This document shows positions 29,225 through 40,700 of a DNA stretch of 64,000 bases, in pieces. How positions within the stretch are numbered: the first letter of the stretch is position 1; each line of letters opens with the position of its first letter. The stretch is from Kryptolebias marmoratus. Its lineage: Eukaryota; Chordata; Actinopteri; Cyprinodontiformes; Rivulidae. The notes beneath the pieces were generated by a model, which was given only the letters and a program-made list of their open reading frames with translations, was not told the origin of the DNA and did not search any database. The translations under genes were made by a program, and so were the position numbers. Where the stretch lies: contig NC_051436.1 in assembly GCF_001649575.2 (NCBI RefSeq), positions 11,116,482-11,180,481 on the forward strand, given 5' to 3'.

Positions 29225-29350
29225 ACACATTATGTGCATATCGAGGGCAGTGGGGGGGTGGGATGCTCAGCATCTTGCCCAAGGGCACTTCGGCAGAAAT
29301 GCAAAAGGCCGGAGAGATCAAACCCCCAATCCTCCCTACAACTGGGTCAA
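29225..29350. repeat. Likely SINE/LINE-type fragment
   Basis: GCATCTTGCCCAAGGGCACT followed by TCGGCAG and a GAGATCAAACCCCCAATCC segment resembles the tail region of widespread fish retroelements. Assigned from memory of the motif only. Confidence 0.35.
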
Positions 29351-30062
29351 AGCTGCCCAGAAATAGCAGTTGACAAATAAAAACCACCACCAATCACAGG
29401 GAGCAGCTCAACAACAAAAAATGTGCACAATCAGTGGTGAAAATCAACTTATTAGAGCCTGCTGGGTTCCTGGGATCTTAATGAGTTAAACAGAAACACC
29501 TGCTGTTAATCTGAAGCCTTTAAGAGCTGTGGCACAAAATTAATACTCCAACATCACCCTTGGGCTTGCTTGATTTCCACACAAGCCGAGTTCATTTAGC
29601 CCTGAAGTAATAATAATAAAAAACATGGTTCCCAGTCCAGTTGGTGTATAAGAGTCTGTGAAGGTTACACACCCCTAGATACGACTGCTAGTCACAACAA
29701 TCCGTAACACAGATCCTAATATTAGCATCAATCTAACCCAAACGAGCCCTTGCAGCCCTGCCTGGTTCTCCACACCACAGCTAAATAAACATCATGTTTT
29801 AAGTCTCTAATAAACCTTCGTGAAGTAGACATATGGCGGCCTTGGTTTGACTGAAAAATAAAACACTAAAATAAAGAAAAGCCTCTCCTTTAAACAGTGC
29901 TCACCTAATACAGTATACATGATGTTAAAACATGTGGTTTTATGATAAAGCTGTATAAAACAGTTTGAAGCTCGGCGGAATAAGTTAAAGCTAGCATCAA
30001 GATGCTAATAGTAAGTACACAGCAGCACGACCACAGGCTTAATAATACTACAAGCAGCTTAC

Positions 30063-30230
30063 CCTTTATATGCTTCGAGGTTTCGACGTCTAGTTATGAT
30101 ATTTGGCGGCTTGAAATTCCTAAAAACAAACCCTTCAAAATCCAGTTATTAGAGAGAATCCTCCCGTAGCGTCCACTGTTGTCTCCGCAGATATGTCAAA
30201 TGAAGTTTACACGCACGGCAACACGTGCCT
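30063..30230 (-). other. Possible second untranslated first exon (minus strand)
   Basis: The minus strand reads TATAAAGG|GTAAGC, a strong donor, at the downstream edge of a CpG-rich block. It has no long ORF. It could be a distal alternative first exon of per1 or the start of an unseen transcript. Confidence 0.25.
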
Positions 30231-30900
30231 GAATGTGTGGTCCGCCAAGTGATGTTCGAGCGAGCGTTGTGATTGGTCTACACGAAGCCGTGGCCCCGCC
30301 TGCGATACGCCTCCCTGCGTTCTGATTGGCCGCTGGGGGCGGGGCTAGCCGCACGGGGCCAGGCGGTCACGTTGAACGCTGACTGGACCTGAGTTCATTT
30401 CTAAACACACGAGGGGCGGATGAGCACGAAGGGCGCGCCCAGTTTACCGTAAAGTCGGCAATAGTGTCGCAAATATATTCCGTTTAGACGGGCGTCGACG
30501 GTATTAGGAGTTGCTTTTTCTTTCTTAACTCGTAGAAAAACACATTTTTTATCTTTAATATATATGTATTATCTATCAAAAACAAAGTGGACATTGCGGA
30601 CTTTGTCAAAGTCTTGATAAGACCGGTGTGACGCACATCGGGAGGACGGGGACGGATTGGCGTTGCGCGCCTGCGCGGGTATTACGGCTTCCACAGCGCT
30701 CCTGCATGCACTTGTCAACGTGCTCTCAGCACCGTGACGTCACGCGGCCCGCCCCCCGCTCCGACTAGCACACAAACAGCATCGCCCCGCCCCCTTTGGA
30801 AGGCACGAGGCTGCCGGGAGGTTATTGGGTGGCTGTAAACCGAGCAGATGTAGGACACATGCCTGTATGCGGTGACCGTCGGTACGTCACCTGTGAATAA
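30222..30900. promoter_or_regulatory. CpG-rich block with E-box, CRE, CCAAT and GC box
   Basis: CACGTG at 30222-30227, ATTGG at two places between 30260 and 30335, GGGGGCGGGGC near 30340, and a full TGACGTCA at 30735-30742. This is the most promoter-like stretch between per1 and the rell1-like gene. Direction is unknown; it may serve either gene. Confidence 0.4.
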
Positions 30901-31859
30901 CAAGACGCAGGGATGCAGTGTGTATTATAAGCGTAAACATCAATATAGGTTTGCAGGGCGTGATATAGCTTAATAGCATCTTAGGCATAAAATAGTTTTA
31001 AAAAATGCAGTTTAACTAAAGCGCTTATATACACTAGGGAGTATTGCTGCGAAGTTGCGTTTTCCAAACCGTGTGCAACATTCATCCCAGGATGCATAAA
31101 TGAGTGGTTTGCAGTCATGATGCTTGTTTTGTTTTGCCAACTGGGCAGCCTCCCTCCACTGAATATGGAACAGGGCTGTTTTACATATTTAGGAACACGG
31201 AACATGCAGTGTGTTGTGTTTCCAAGGCTCTATCTGGCGCTGTTTTTGTATTTATCTTTTACACATTTAAATGCTTTAAACGAAAACAGAAACACAGTTT
31301 TTAGTAAAGCTGATATAAATATGTATATATTTATAATATTTGGTGTATTTTTGACTATATGGCGCATAGATGATATGTTACACGACATGAAATGGTATGT
31401 GGTGTGATGTGAAATAGCTGTGAAGAACATGAGAAGCGAACATGTGCTGGATGTGTCCAGCAGAGGGCAGTGTTGCAGCAGACTGGCGGTGCCTCACACA
31501 GACAAGAAGAGATGAACAAACCCAACCTGAGCTCCCAGCCACAACCTCAGGGAGAATAAAGACTTTGATTTCCCGGAAGTAAACAAACAAACAGATCAGC
31601 TGTGTTGGGGAAGTGCGACTAATACTAAATAAACCCTTTTTTCTGTGTCTTTCTGCAGACCAGCTTCATCAGAGCCCGAAGCCTCGCTGCCGCACGGCGA
31701 GACGCAGCTAAAGTTCGGCTGCGAGTTGGACAGGCCGAAATGAAGGCAGGCGAGGCGTTTTAGGCAGAGACAGACATTTCCACAAACTGCAGGACGCATG
31801 TGTGCTGCTAATCGTCCTTTTAGTCTTTTTAATCATCACCTGCCACCATGTAGGGTACA
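30901..31859. other. Non-coding spacer
   Basis: AT-rich sequence with no recognised gene or repeat. Confidence 0.45.
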
Positions 31860-32740
31860 TGTGTGTGTCTGTTAGCGAAATATCTCACGAACCAGCAGAC
31901 ATATTTTGATGCAACTCCCAGAGAGTGATCACCGAATGTTCATCTGCAGCCGGTTACCTTTTCAAGTCAGCCTGATTCAAGATGGCCGCCACAGCTAATC
32001 AACATTAGCGAAAACATAAATGGTTTTAGTGCTGCAAGTTTGACAGACATTGAGCTGAAATTTGGCGTGGTAGTAGCCGAGACTGATCACCATCAGCTGC
32101 TTTAAGAGCCGACAGATGGTGTGAGATCTGCGCTCGAAACCTCAGTGTTAACTTCCAGAGCCAACACCGTTTGTCTGTTAGCGAAATATCTCACGACCTC
32201 TTCGACAGATTTTCATGAAACTCTCAGAAATTCATCGATGAATGCACAGCTAAAACTGATTAGATTTCGGTGCCAGGTCTAATCAAGATGGCTGCCACAG
32301 CTAATCAACCTTAACAAACACAAAAATGGCAAAAAGTCAGTTGTTTTTATAGATTTTGAGCTAATATTTAGTGTTTTAGTAGCTGAGACTGATCTCCAAC
32401 ACGTATTCCGAGCTCAACGCATTGTGCAAGATCTTTGGCATCAAGTGTTGGAGTCAACCTTGGTTGTCTGTTAGCAAAATATTTCATGAACCATCAAACA
32501 GATGTCAATGAAACTCTCAGAGAGTAGTCATTAGGTGTGCATCTACAACTGATTAACTTTTAGCGTCACCGTGGTTGATGATGTTCGCCACAGCTAGTCA
32601 TCTTTAGTAAACATACACATGGCTATAAATCAGTCAGTTTTACAGACAATGAGCTGAAATTTGGCATGGTAGTAGCTGAGAGTCATTCCCAACACATACT
32701 CTGAGCACTCTCAGATCATACAAAATCGCATCAGATCACA
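31860..32740 (+). repeat. Three tandem copies of a ~300-bp dispersed repeat
   Basis: The start word TCTGTTAGCGAAATAT or a variant occurs at 31868, 32174 and 32467 (periods 306 and 293). Each copy continues with a CATGAA/GATGCAACTC(T)CAGAGAG segment, AAGATGGC(C/T)GCCACAGCTAA, and GAGCTGAAATTTGGCGTGGT or similar, then AGTAGCTGAGA. Single copies lie elsewhere: about 9030, 20090, 26860, 34430, 36200, 36510 and 54500 (minus) and 38505, 39700 and 61470 (plus). Confidence 0.8.
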
Positions 32741-35291
32741 CATATCGTTATTTTCAAGATTTGACCAAGATTTATAACTCCGTCATTTCTCAAACTATTA
32801 TCTTTTTTTTTCCAACACCCTTTTTTATTTCTTTTTCACACACCCCATCCTCCCTCTTAATTCTTGCAACTGTAAAACAATAAAAACACAGACGTTTGCT
32901 GGCTTTGTTGTCATATAACTCAGAATGTTACAGCAGAAGATATCAGCAGCGGACTTCGTTAGTCGTTGGCCGGGGAAGGCTGTTTTGCCTCCAGAGTGAC
33001 TCATGCCTCTTCGTCTGCTCGCTGTTCGTTCCTCTGGCTGAAAACAAGCACACAAAAGAGCAGAGGAGTCGTTCTGTTTACCCACACGCCAACCTGCAAG
33101 CTCTCCGAGCGTCTAACATGTGCAGCAGAATATTATCCACATTTTTATGGGATATAATAAACAAACCAGAACATCATACATATATGTATGTATATATATC
33201 TGATAAGCTGCTCTCTAAGGTGCAGCTGTTGTGTTCCTGCAGTCCACCCTGCTGTCTGAGGTCAAAGGTCAGGGTGGGCGAACTCCTTCTACGGAGGATC
33301 GGTTATAACCTTGTTGGAGAAGACAAAGAGGAGTGGGGTGGGACGGGGGACAGATGGAGAGGAAGGGTCGGAACCGTGGCTGACGTACAGAGAGAGAAAG
33401 AAGGAGGCGATGAAACCAGGCAGGCGGCGTCCAGGTCGTTTCAGGCTGTTTGTCAACGTTGTGAGGAGGGAAGAAAAGAAAAAGCGAGAGAGATCTGCTC
33501 TGACGACACCTAATCCAAAACTGACCTCCCATTCTCCCTAAACCGCACCAGAACCATTGACGCGTCCCAGTGGTTTCACTCACGTTGGTTGTCACTCACG
33601 TTCAAGCACTCCGGCAAATAATCCTCCCTGTGGACCGCAAACCACATCTGCAGATTAAAGGGACAGTTCAATCAAAAACAAGACTTTCAGGTAAGGACGT
33701 GCACTAACAGGAAACTCAGTGGCGGAGTCTCTTTAAAAGCTACCAGGACGATTCTTCTTCATGCCTCGTTGGATAAAGCACAGCAGAAAGGCTGTGCACA
33801 ATAAACGTCTCACCTGTTGTAGATAGCTATTTGAGCGACCTCAATTTAAAGAAAAACACAATAACTTAAGCTCTGACTAGCTTGGTTTAGCTAAATGTTT
33901 TGTTCAGCCAAAGCCAAAGGGGATTTCTGTTGTCCTAAAACAACTTCCATCTCAAAAACCTTACTGAGGTTTATGCAAGTTCTGCTTTAGAAACTTTAAC
34001 ACCACAGTCGGTTTTGCAAAACAGGGTCATTTCGGAAAAAAAAAAGAGCTGTCCATTTTAGCACCTGTTTCTCCTTTTCAAGCACTGATATGGGCTTCAT
34101 AGCTGTGATTGTGATTATTGGTTTACGCCTTCCTGCAATTCGCTGTGTTCCGTTTCCCTTGGAAGTTGGAACCCGGATTATACTTGTCAGACCTGTTCTG
34201 TTGTCCGAGTTGCAACTTGGAAAACCAGCAGGTTTTGTTAATGGTCGTGCTCAGTGGCCAGCCTGACACACAACTCTAGTATGACCCCCAAGAATCTTGA
34301 CACGTTCAGGCTCCTAAGATTAGAAAACGGAAGAGCACATAAACACCTGAGCATAGTGGCTGCTTATGTCCCCCGGGGCCAGCAGTGGGCCCTCTGGCAC
34401 ACTTGAATATTCACAAAAAGCAAATTCACACATAGTTTAATCTACATTAGCTACATATTAGCTTAATATCTGTAAAACTAACTGAGTTATAGGCATTTTT
34501 TTTGTTTGCTAAGTTCCATTAGCTGTCCGAAATCAGGTAGACTTCAAAATGTATTTACATCCTCCTTTTTAACTGATGATAAATGTCATAATTTCTGTGT
34601 GAACTTGAACAAGTGAGTATAGAGGTTATAAAGATAATATATATGGGTTTAAATAAAGTGCAAAAATGATCTGATAACATGACTGATGAATGCACATTCC
34701 TGCTTTTTTTGTCTTTGTTGGCGGGTGAACAATATGAACAACATAAAAAGTTGTTCGAAGTGTTGTGGTAGTGAGTGGGTGATGGGTTGAAATGAAAGGG
34801 GACCCCAAGTGAAGTTCTGCTCAGGGCCCCATACAACCTTAGGCCGACCCTGCACCTGAGACTGTTTTTTGTAGCTCATTTGTTGAGGAAAAAATATTTG
34901 ATATTACCCACTTGTCATTTAACCTTGATTGTTTTACCCTATAAATATTTACTTAAACTGTCGTCAGCCGCAAAAAAAGCCTCCTAAATGACTTTAAACA
35001 AAACAAAACAAAAAAAAAAACGCCTTTTAACGTTCGACGCTAACGAAGACGGAAGTAAGAGTGAGGGAACCTTCTCGCTCCCCTTGGTGCGTCGCTACTC
35101 TTCGTCGAAGGCGGGCCTGTTTTAAACATGGCGTTTCCGGTCTCCGGGAAGCGAGCAACATGTTCGTCTTCGTGTCAAGTCCCACCTTAGCGGCAGTTTG
35201 AGCAGGGGCGACTCTGCCCGGACACCCAACGGCCATTTGCTGGACTTCCCCCCCGCCAAGGCAGCCGGTTTAGCCGCGGTCCTCTCCATCC
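32741..35291. other. Spacer upstream of the candidate rell1 exon 1
   Basis: Holds a purine-rich stretch (33310-33490), a left-arm scrap of the foldback MITE (about 33800-33920), a partial dispersed repeat (34430-34560) and a transposon-like end near 34800-34855 (CAGGGCCCCATACAACCTTA). From about 35020 it becomes CpG-rich, as a promoter would. No gene recognised. Confidence 0.45.
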
Positions 35292-35316
35292 ATGGCCAAT
35301 TTGACAACGGTTAATC
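35292..35316 (+). CDS. rell1: Candidate rell1 exon 1 (start codon)
   Basis: ATG plus seven codons, MANLTTVN, then one nt and a perfect CGTAAGT donor. The leftover single base fits exon 2, which starts with two bases of a codon. It lies in a CpG-rich stretch and gives an N-glycosylation site (NLT) on the outer side of the membrane. Human RELL1 has a cleaved signal peptide instead, and RELL2 has a short N-terminus like this one. Another, unseen first exon is quite possible. Confidence 0.35.
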
Positions 35317-37643
35317 GTAAGTTTGTGACCTATATTTCTTCTTCACGGGATGCAGCTCAACATTCGTTTTCCTCGGGGAAAAAATGATTATAGTTTGATT
35401 AATTAGCTTAAAAAGTTGGACTGTAGTGAAGTTTTCAGAGCTGGACCTCAGCAAAGAGACGCAGAGCATCCAACTTCCTGTAAAATTGGACAGGATACTT
35501 CTTAAAATCATAAGAAATTACGATATTTTCATTTTAACTTAAAGCATTTTAATACATATCGTCTCTGTATCTCATTTAAAGTTGTAAATATTGTATTTTA
35601 TGAACACTAATAACTCATTTTACTGCCACACAGATAAAACTCTAAGTTTTACTCTTCCCTTTTACATGCCTTTGAACACAATAAAAAGCCTCCATTAAAT
35701 GCAGTCGCTTTTATTTTGACAGTCACCATAAAGTAGGTTACTTCCTCTCTTTATAAACTCATATTTTGCTCTATGCTAGACATCTAAACTCTGAAATGAA
35801 AATGTGTCTGGACCCATTGCAAAGCACGTTAAATAATTTGGTTCTCTTTTCCAACAAATAATAAGTCTTTCTTTATTTTTAATTTTTTTTTCTGTGACCC
35901 AAACAGGAACTGAGTTTGTTTGTTGGACTTCTCACCACCGGCCAGACATCTAGCCACAGCCCTGTCCATCCAGACTGTTGGTTGCTTTGTTAAAAGCTTT
36001 TATTTTGAAGAAATTAAAGGCCCTGTACTCCTCGAGAGAGTGCGTTTCGCCCACATCCTTCCGTGGCAGTTTTGAACTCAAGTTTCCAGTGTTGAGAAAT
36101 GACGGACCTGTGGCCACTTCGGTCAGAAATAATTGCCACAATCTCATGCCACATTGTCAGATGCCGTGCTCTGAGCACGTGGCGTGAATGACCTTTTCTC
36201 CGCCGCGCCAAATTTCAGTTCAGCATCTGCAAAACTGACTGAATTAAGAGGTTTTTGCGTTTGCTGAAGTCTTGATTAGAGTTGACTCTGAAAGGTAATC
36301 AGTTACAGACGTGCGTCCGGCGATTACATTGAAATCTGCCCAGTGTTCCTTGAGATACTTTGCTAACAGACGCACAGCGCTGACGTCGATGGTTCTGAGC
36401 GGAGGTCTTGCGTAACGAGCAGTTCGTGTTGTGAAAGGTTCGGCCACAACCGCACCAAGCTTCCATCGAGGTTTCTGTAAAAGTCGTCTGAGCCGCAGCC
36501 GTTCTTCTGTTCCCCGAGGTCAGTTGGCTGCTGCGGCCGTCTCTAATCAGGTTGACTCCAAAAGCTAAATCGGTTGCAGGCGGACGTCTGATGAGCGTTT
36601 CCTGAAAGTTTCATTGAAATACGTCCAGCGGGTCGAGAGGTATTTCGTCGAAAGACACGCAGACAACGACATCCTCCTTCGCCTTCTGGTGCGACAGTGA
36701 GAAATGATTTACATTTAACGCAGCCCTCAGGCTTGATTAGTTTTTTTTTTTGGTGAATATTCAACCCACTGCTCCCATAATTGATGCTTCTAACCTTTCG
36801 GAAGGCTGAACCCATGCCTCCCTTCCCACCAGGACCTCACAGGTTTGCGGCTCTGCTGAAAGGCCACGGCTGAAGCGGGACGCTCCTTCGGTTACCCCTG
36901 GTGATCCGGTGCATTTGTTCAGAAACAGACCCAGCCCTTTTTAATTTAACTCAGGAGTGTTCATGTTTCACCTGGAGGGAGGAGGGAAAGCACTCTCAGA
37001 CGCGCTGGACGCCGTTTGTCGGAGGAAGCTGCGCGCGCACGCAAACATTCCTCCAGTCGCCTCCGCCACGAAGCAAAGCGGCAAACCCGCCGGTTCAGAC
37101 AGATCTTCACCCCAGATTGAACGTGATTGGGCGACACAGAATCGACTGACGGGGGTAGTTTTGCGCACGTTTGGCCACGTTGAGCGAAAAAGGTCCTCCG
37201 CTGACGTCTCACCCGCTCTTCGGGCCAGATTGACGAGCTGACGGCTAGTCCGAGCGAAGACCGAAGTGGATTGTTGCCGCATTAGAACGACTCAAACCTG
37301 AAAAGTGTCACCGCGGTTCCGATGCTCTTTCACGAACCTTTTAAGACCAACAGCAGAGCGGTTGCTGCTCGGTGCCGTTTGTCCCAGTAGAGCTGCCGTA
37401 GCTTGTGGCAGTAGAAGCACCTTTTCTTTGCTGAACCCTGAATAACATGTCTGTAAATGGTAGTTAAAGGTAACACAACACTGCTGTCTTTAATAATGAC
37501 TTTTAAACATTTGATTTGTGCACAAATTTCCAGCGAGAAACGCAACAATGCTAATCACGTTAGCTCCTCTATGGTGTTTTTAGTGTTAAGTTAGCATCTA
37601 TGCTAATTGTTGGGCAGCAGCCTGTGATTGTTTTTTTTATTTG

Positions 37644-37648
<5 letters not shown>

Positions 37649-37733
<85 letters not shown>
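37649..37733. repeat. (TA)n microsatellite next to a gap
   Basis: About 42 TA units running into an assembly gap (37734-37758), so the true length is unknown. Confidence 0.9.
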
Positions 37734-37758
37734 NNNNNNNNNNNNNNNNNNNNNNNNN
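37734..37758. other. Assembly gap (25 N)
   Basis: Run of N after the TA microsatellite. Confidence 0.99.
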
Positions 37759-40700
37759 ATAAATATATGGCTGGAAATATATACAGTAGTGTTTGTTTAC
37801 GTAAAAAATTGAAACACTAATAATACTTATGTAAGATTCCCACGCCTAGGCCTGACCCACTCGACTCGCTGCTAGTTCATCCGTCCGGTCAGAGTTGAGC
37901 TGTTTCTCCAAACTGAGGTCGTTCAAAGAGCTGTCTACAACAGATATCTAACTGTTTGATTTTTTTTTTTTCTCCACATAACCCCGCTTTCAAAAGAAGC
38001 GAACTATCCCTTTTGAGCGTTTGGGACATGATAAACCACATGTGGACAGAACTTTTAACCCCATTAGTCCTGAGCGCCGAGCTGAAAGTCGGTGGTTTCA
38101 GTCGGATGCAAACATTTTACTTCCCCGTCCTGTTTGTTCAGAGGTTAATGCGGCTTTTACAGTCCGCGCTTTCTCTGGGGTAAGTGGACGTGGTCAGACA
38201 CGAGTAGGTTATTGGCGGGGCGGCCCGGGTTCAGCGCTCAGACAGCGGTCAGGAAGCGCCGAGCCGTCTCCCCCTCCCATCTTCTGCAGGACGAACCTGT
38301 GTGAGTCAGATCTGTCTCTTCAGATGTGATGACGAAGAAGAACCCGACGTGGCAGAGCTGGGAAAGATTTTAAAAAGATAAATAAACACAGAACTTTCTG
38401 CCTGGAGACACATTTTTCTGTCCTTTTTTTTTTTTTCCTGGGAGCTGATTCTTATGTGCTGATTGTCAGTTATTATCCCCCAAAGGTTCTGCCTTTGAGG
38501 GCTCGTTCGTTTGTCTGTCAGCAAAATATCTCCTGCACCAGGACTTTAATGAAAGTGATCTACAAATCGCTCGCTTTCGGAGTCAACCCGACTCAAAATG
38601 GCTGCCACGGCTAATCGACTTAAGCAAACACAAAAGTGGATTTTAACTCGGTCAGTTTTACAGATGCTGTGCTACAACCTGGCGTGTTAGTAGGAGCAAG
38701 GCCACCTGGGTTTTCTAACCTTGTCAAACACAAAATAATTTGACACCATTCGATCCATCTTTTAAAGACAAATCCAACAGTTTGGATTTTTAAATCGGTC
38801 TACTGGTTACCAATTTATTGTCATAAACTGATCCTCAGAATGGGTCTGAATGAATCCAGTTCTTTAACAGGCAGCAGTAGAAAGTCCTGAGTTCAACTTA
38901 AACTCCGACATGAAAGGGATGTCGGGCTTTTAATGTGTGCTGTCAGCTTTTTCCCTGGTGGTAATAATCCTCCTTCCTGCGTATTTTCTGCTGACGTTTG
39001 GTTTATTTACGCGGGCGAAGCCGCTGGTCCGCAGCAACCCTCGGGGAGGCAGAACGTTTTAAATAAAGCTGCAGGAAAGTAGAGTCAGAGCAACGCTGAC
39101 TCGCTTCAACTCTACAGAGATTTTTTTTTTTCCCCAGAGTGAAAGTTTGGGCCTGTTTGACTGAAAACTACTCATCTTTTACAGCTTTTCCTCTGCTTTA
39201 AAAAAAAGCCCAAAACATTAAACCGCTTTGTACTACTCTTGTTTACGTCTAAAGGCTCGCCTTTAGCTGCTCACGTCAGACTGTAAAATGTCCTCGTATT
39301 TGAATTAAAATAGAAAAAGACGTGTAATTAAGTTTTGTTTTAAATCTCTTTACTCGTCAAGGTTGTTATAAAATGCGTGGAAACTCCTGTTAAGTTCAAT
39401 CAACCTTTAAACTTCTAAGAAAGTAAAGATTCATGTTTTATATTTTTAATTAAAGCTAATTTAACTTTTTTTTGTTTACTGCTTTTAATGCTGCATTCAG
39501 CTTTTTAGAGTTTTATGTGACAATATGTGGTAGTATATCTTAAGTTACTTTTTTATTTATTAAAAAATAAATCTTTGAACAGTGAAACGTTACCAGTATT
39601 TACATGAATATGTGAAAAAGGAAAAGTATTTAATTGCTTACTCATAATTGTCACCCCTCACATAAGAAGCCGGGTGATTGTGTATTTGCGTTTTTGCTTT
39701 TCTTTTGTCATCTGTTGGCAAAACATCATGAAGTAGCTGACGGGTTTTAATGAAAATACGTTGCGAGTCAACCCAAGATGGCCGCCACAAGCCACTCAAC
39801 CATAGCCAACACAGAAATGGCTGTAACTCGGTGAATTGTACAGATATTGAGCTTAAATTTGTCGTGGTAGTAGCTGAGAGTCATCCCCAACACACACTTT
39901 AAGCACAACGTTTAGTTTAATTGCTCGCCTGCAGGGCAGCTGTCAGAATGTGTAACTTGAAGGAATGCTCAGTTATTGTTGCTAAATAGGTCCTTTTCTG
40001 TCTTTAAATGGTGCTAATGAATATTCTGGCTCTACACAAACAGGTACTCTGGGTCTTTGGAAACTATTTTCTCCTGTTTTTTTTTTTTTTTTTTTTTTTT
40101 TTTCTAGTTTTTGATCCTGAAGGCTGAAATTGTGAAAACCGATTTGATAGCCGAGGGACTTAAGATATTACCTTTTTTTTTTTTTAAACATCAAATAGCC
40201 GAAGCCCAGAGTCTGTTTCGTCCTTCTGTTGGAGTTCATCCTGCGTCACAGGATGACTCGGCATAATCTCAGCACGGCTCCACACCTCTGCCTCTCGGTG
40301 CCTCTCGCTGCTCTCTCAGGACGTCCACCTGCTGTAGCAGGTTCCTGCCTCGACATGAACACTTTACTTTCTCAGTCTTTCCTTTATTTATTTTTAAAGC
40401 TTTTAATGCAGTCTTCCAATCGCCCCGTGATGATTGGAGGTTGGGGACCGTGCCAGGACAGTCTACTTGTCATCACTATTGTTTTTATTTTGTTTTTGTT
40501 TCCCCTCCCCACCAGTAATATAAGCAGACGGACGCATGCCGTCACCAGACGCTCAGTCAGCAGCCGCTGCTCGGTCAGCTGAACTGGGACAATGAAACGG
40601 CACCCGAACGCATCACGCAGCTGGGTGTTCATACGCAGCACAGGCCCCTCATTTTCAGACGTTCTTTCAAAAAAAGTTCCTTGAAAGTTTTTGCTTCTAG

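Larger units (their letters stand above)
37205..37960. mobile_element. Degraded copy of the foldback MITE, with TA run and gap inside
   Basis: The inner left arm (GACGAGCTGACGGCTAGTCC and GAAGTGGATTG, 37220-37275) and an inverted right arm (TTTCTCCAAACTGAGGTCGT, 37900-37920, and CTACAACAGATATCTAACTG) match the 17010-17490 element. The middle holds a (TA)n of about 85 bp and 25 N. Confidence 0.55.

Noticed and set aside
31860..32740. Possible CRISPR or satellite array
   Set aside because: Three diverged units of about 300 bp with no short identical repeats and spacers; this is a vertebrate dispersed repeat that has gone tandem.
32896..33513. 205-codon plus-strand ORF
   Set aside because: Composition follows purine runs and simple sequence; no domain and no splice support.
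35122..35307. Minus-strand ORFs around 35.1-35.3 kb and a stop-free plus frame ending at 35315
   Set aside because: GC-rich promoter-like sequence; the plus frame has no start codon and none resembles a known protein.
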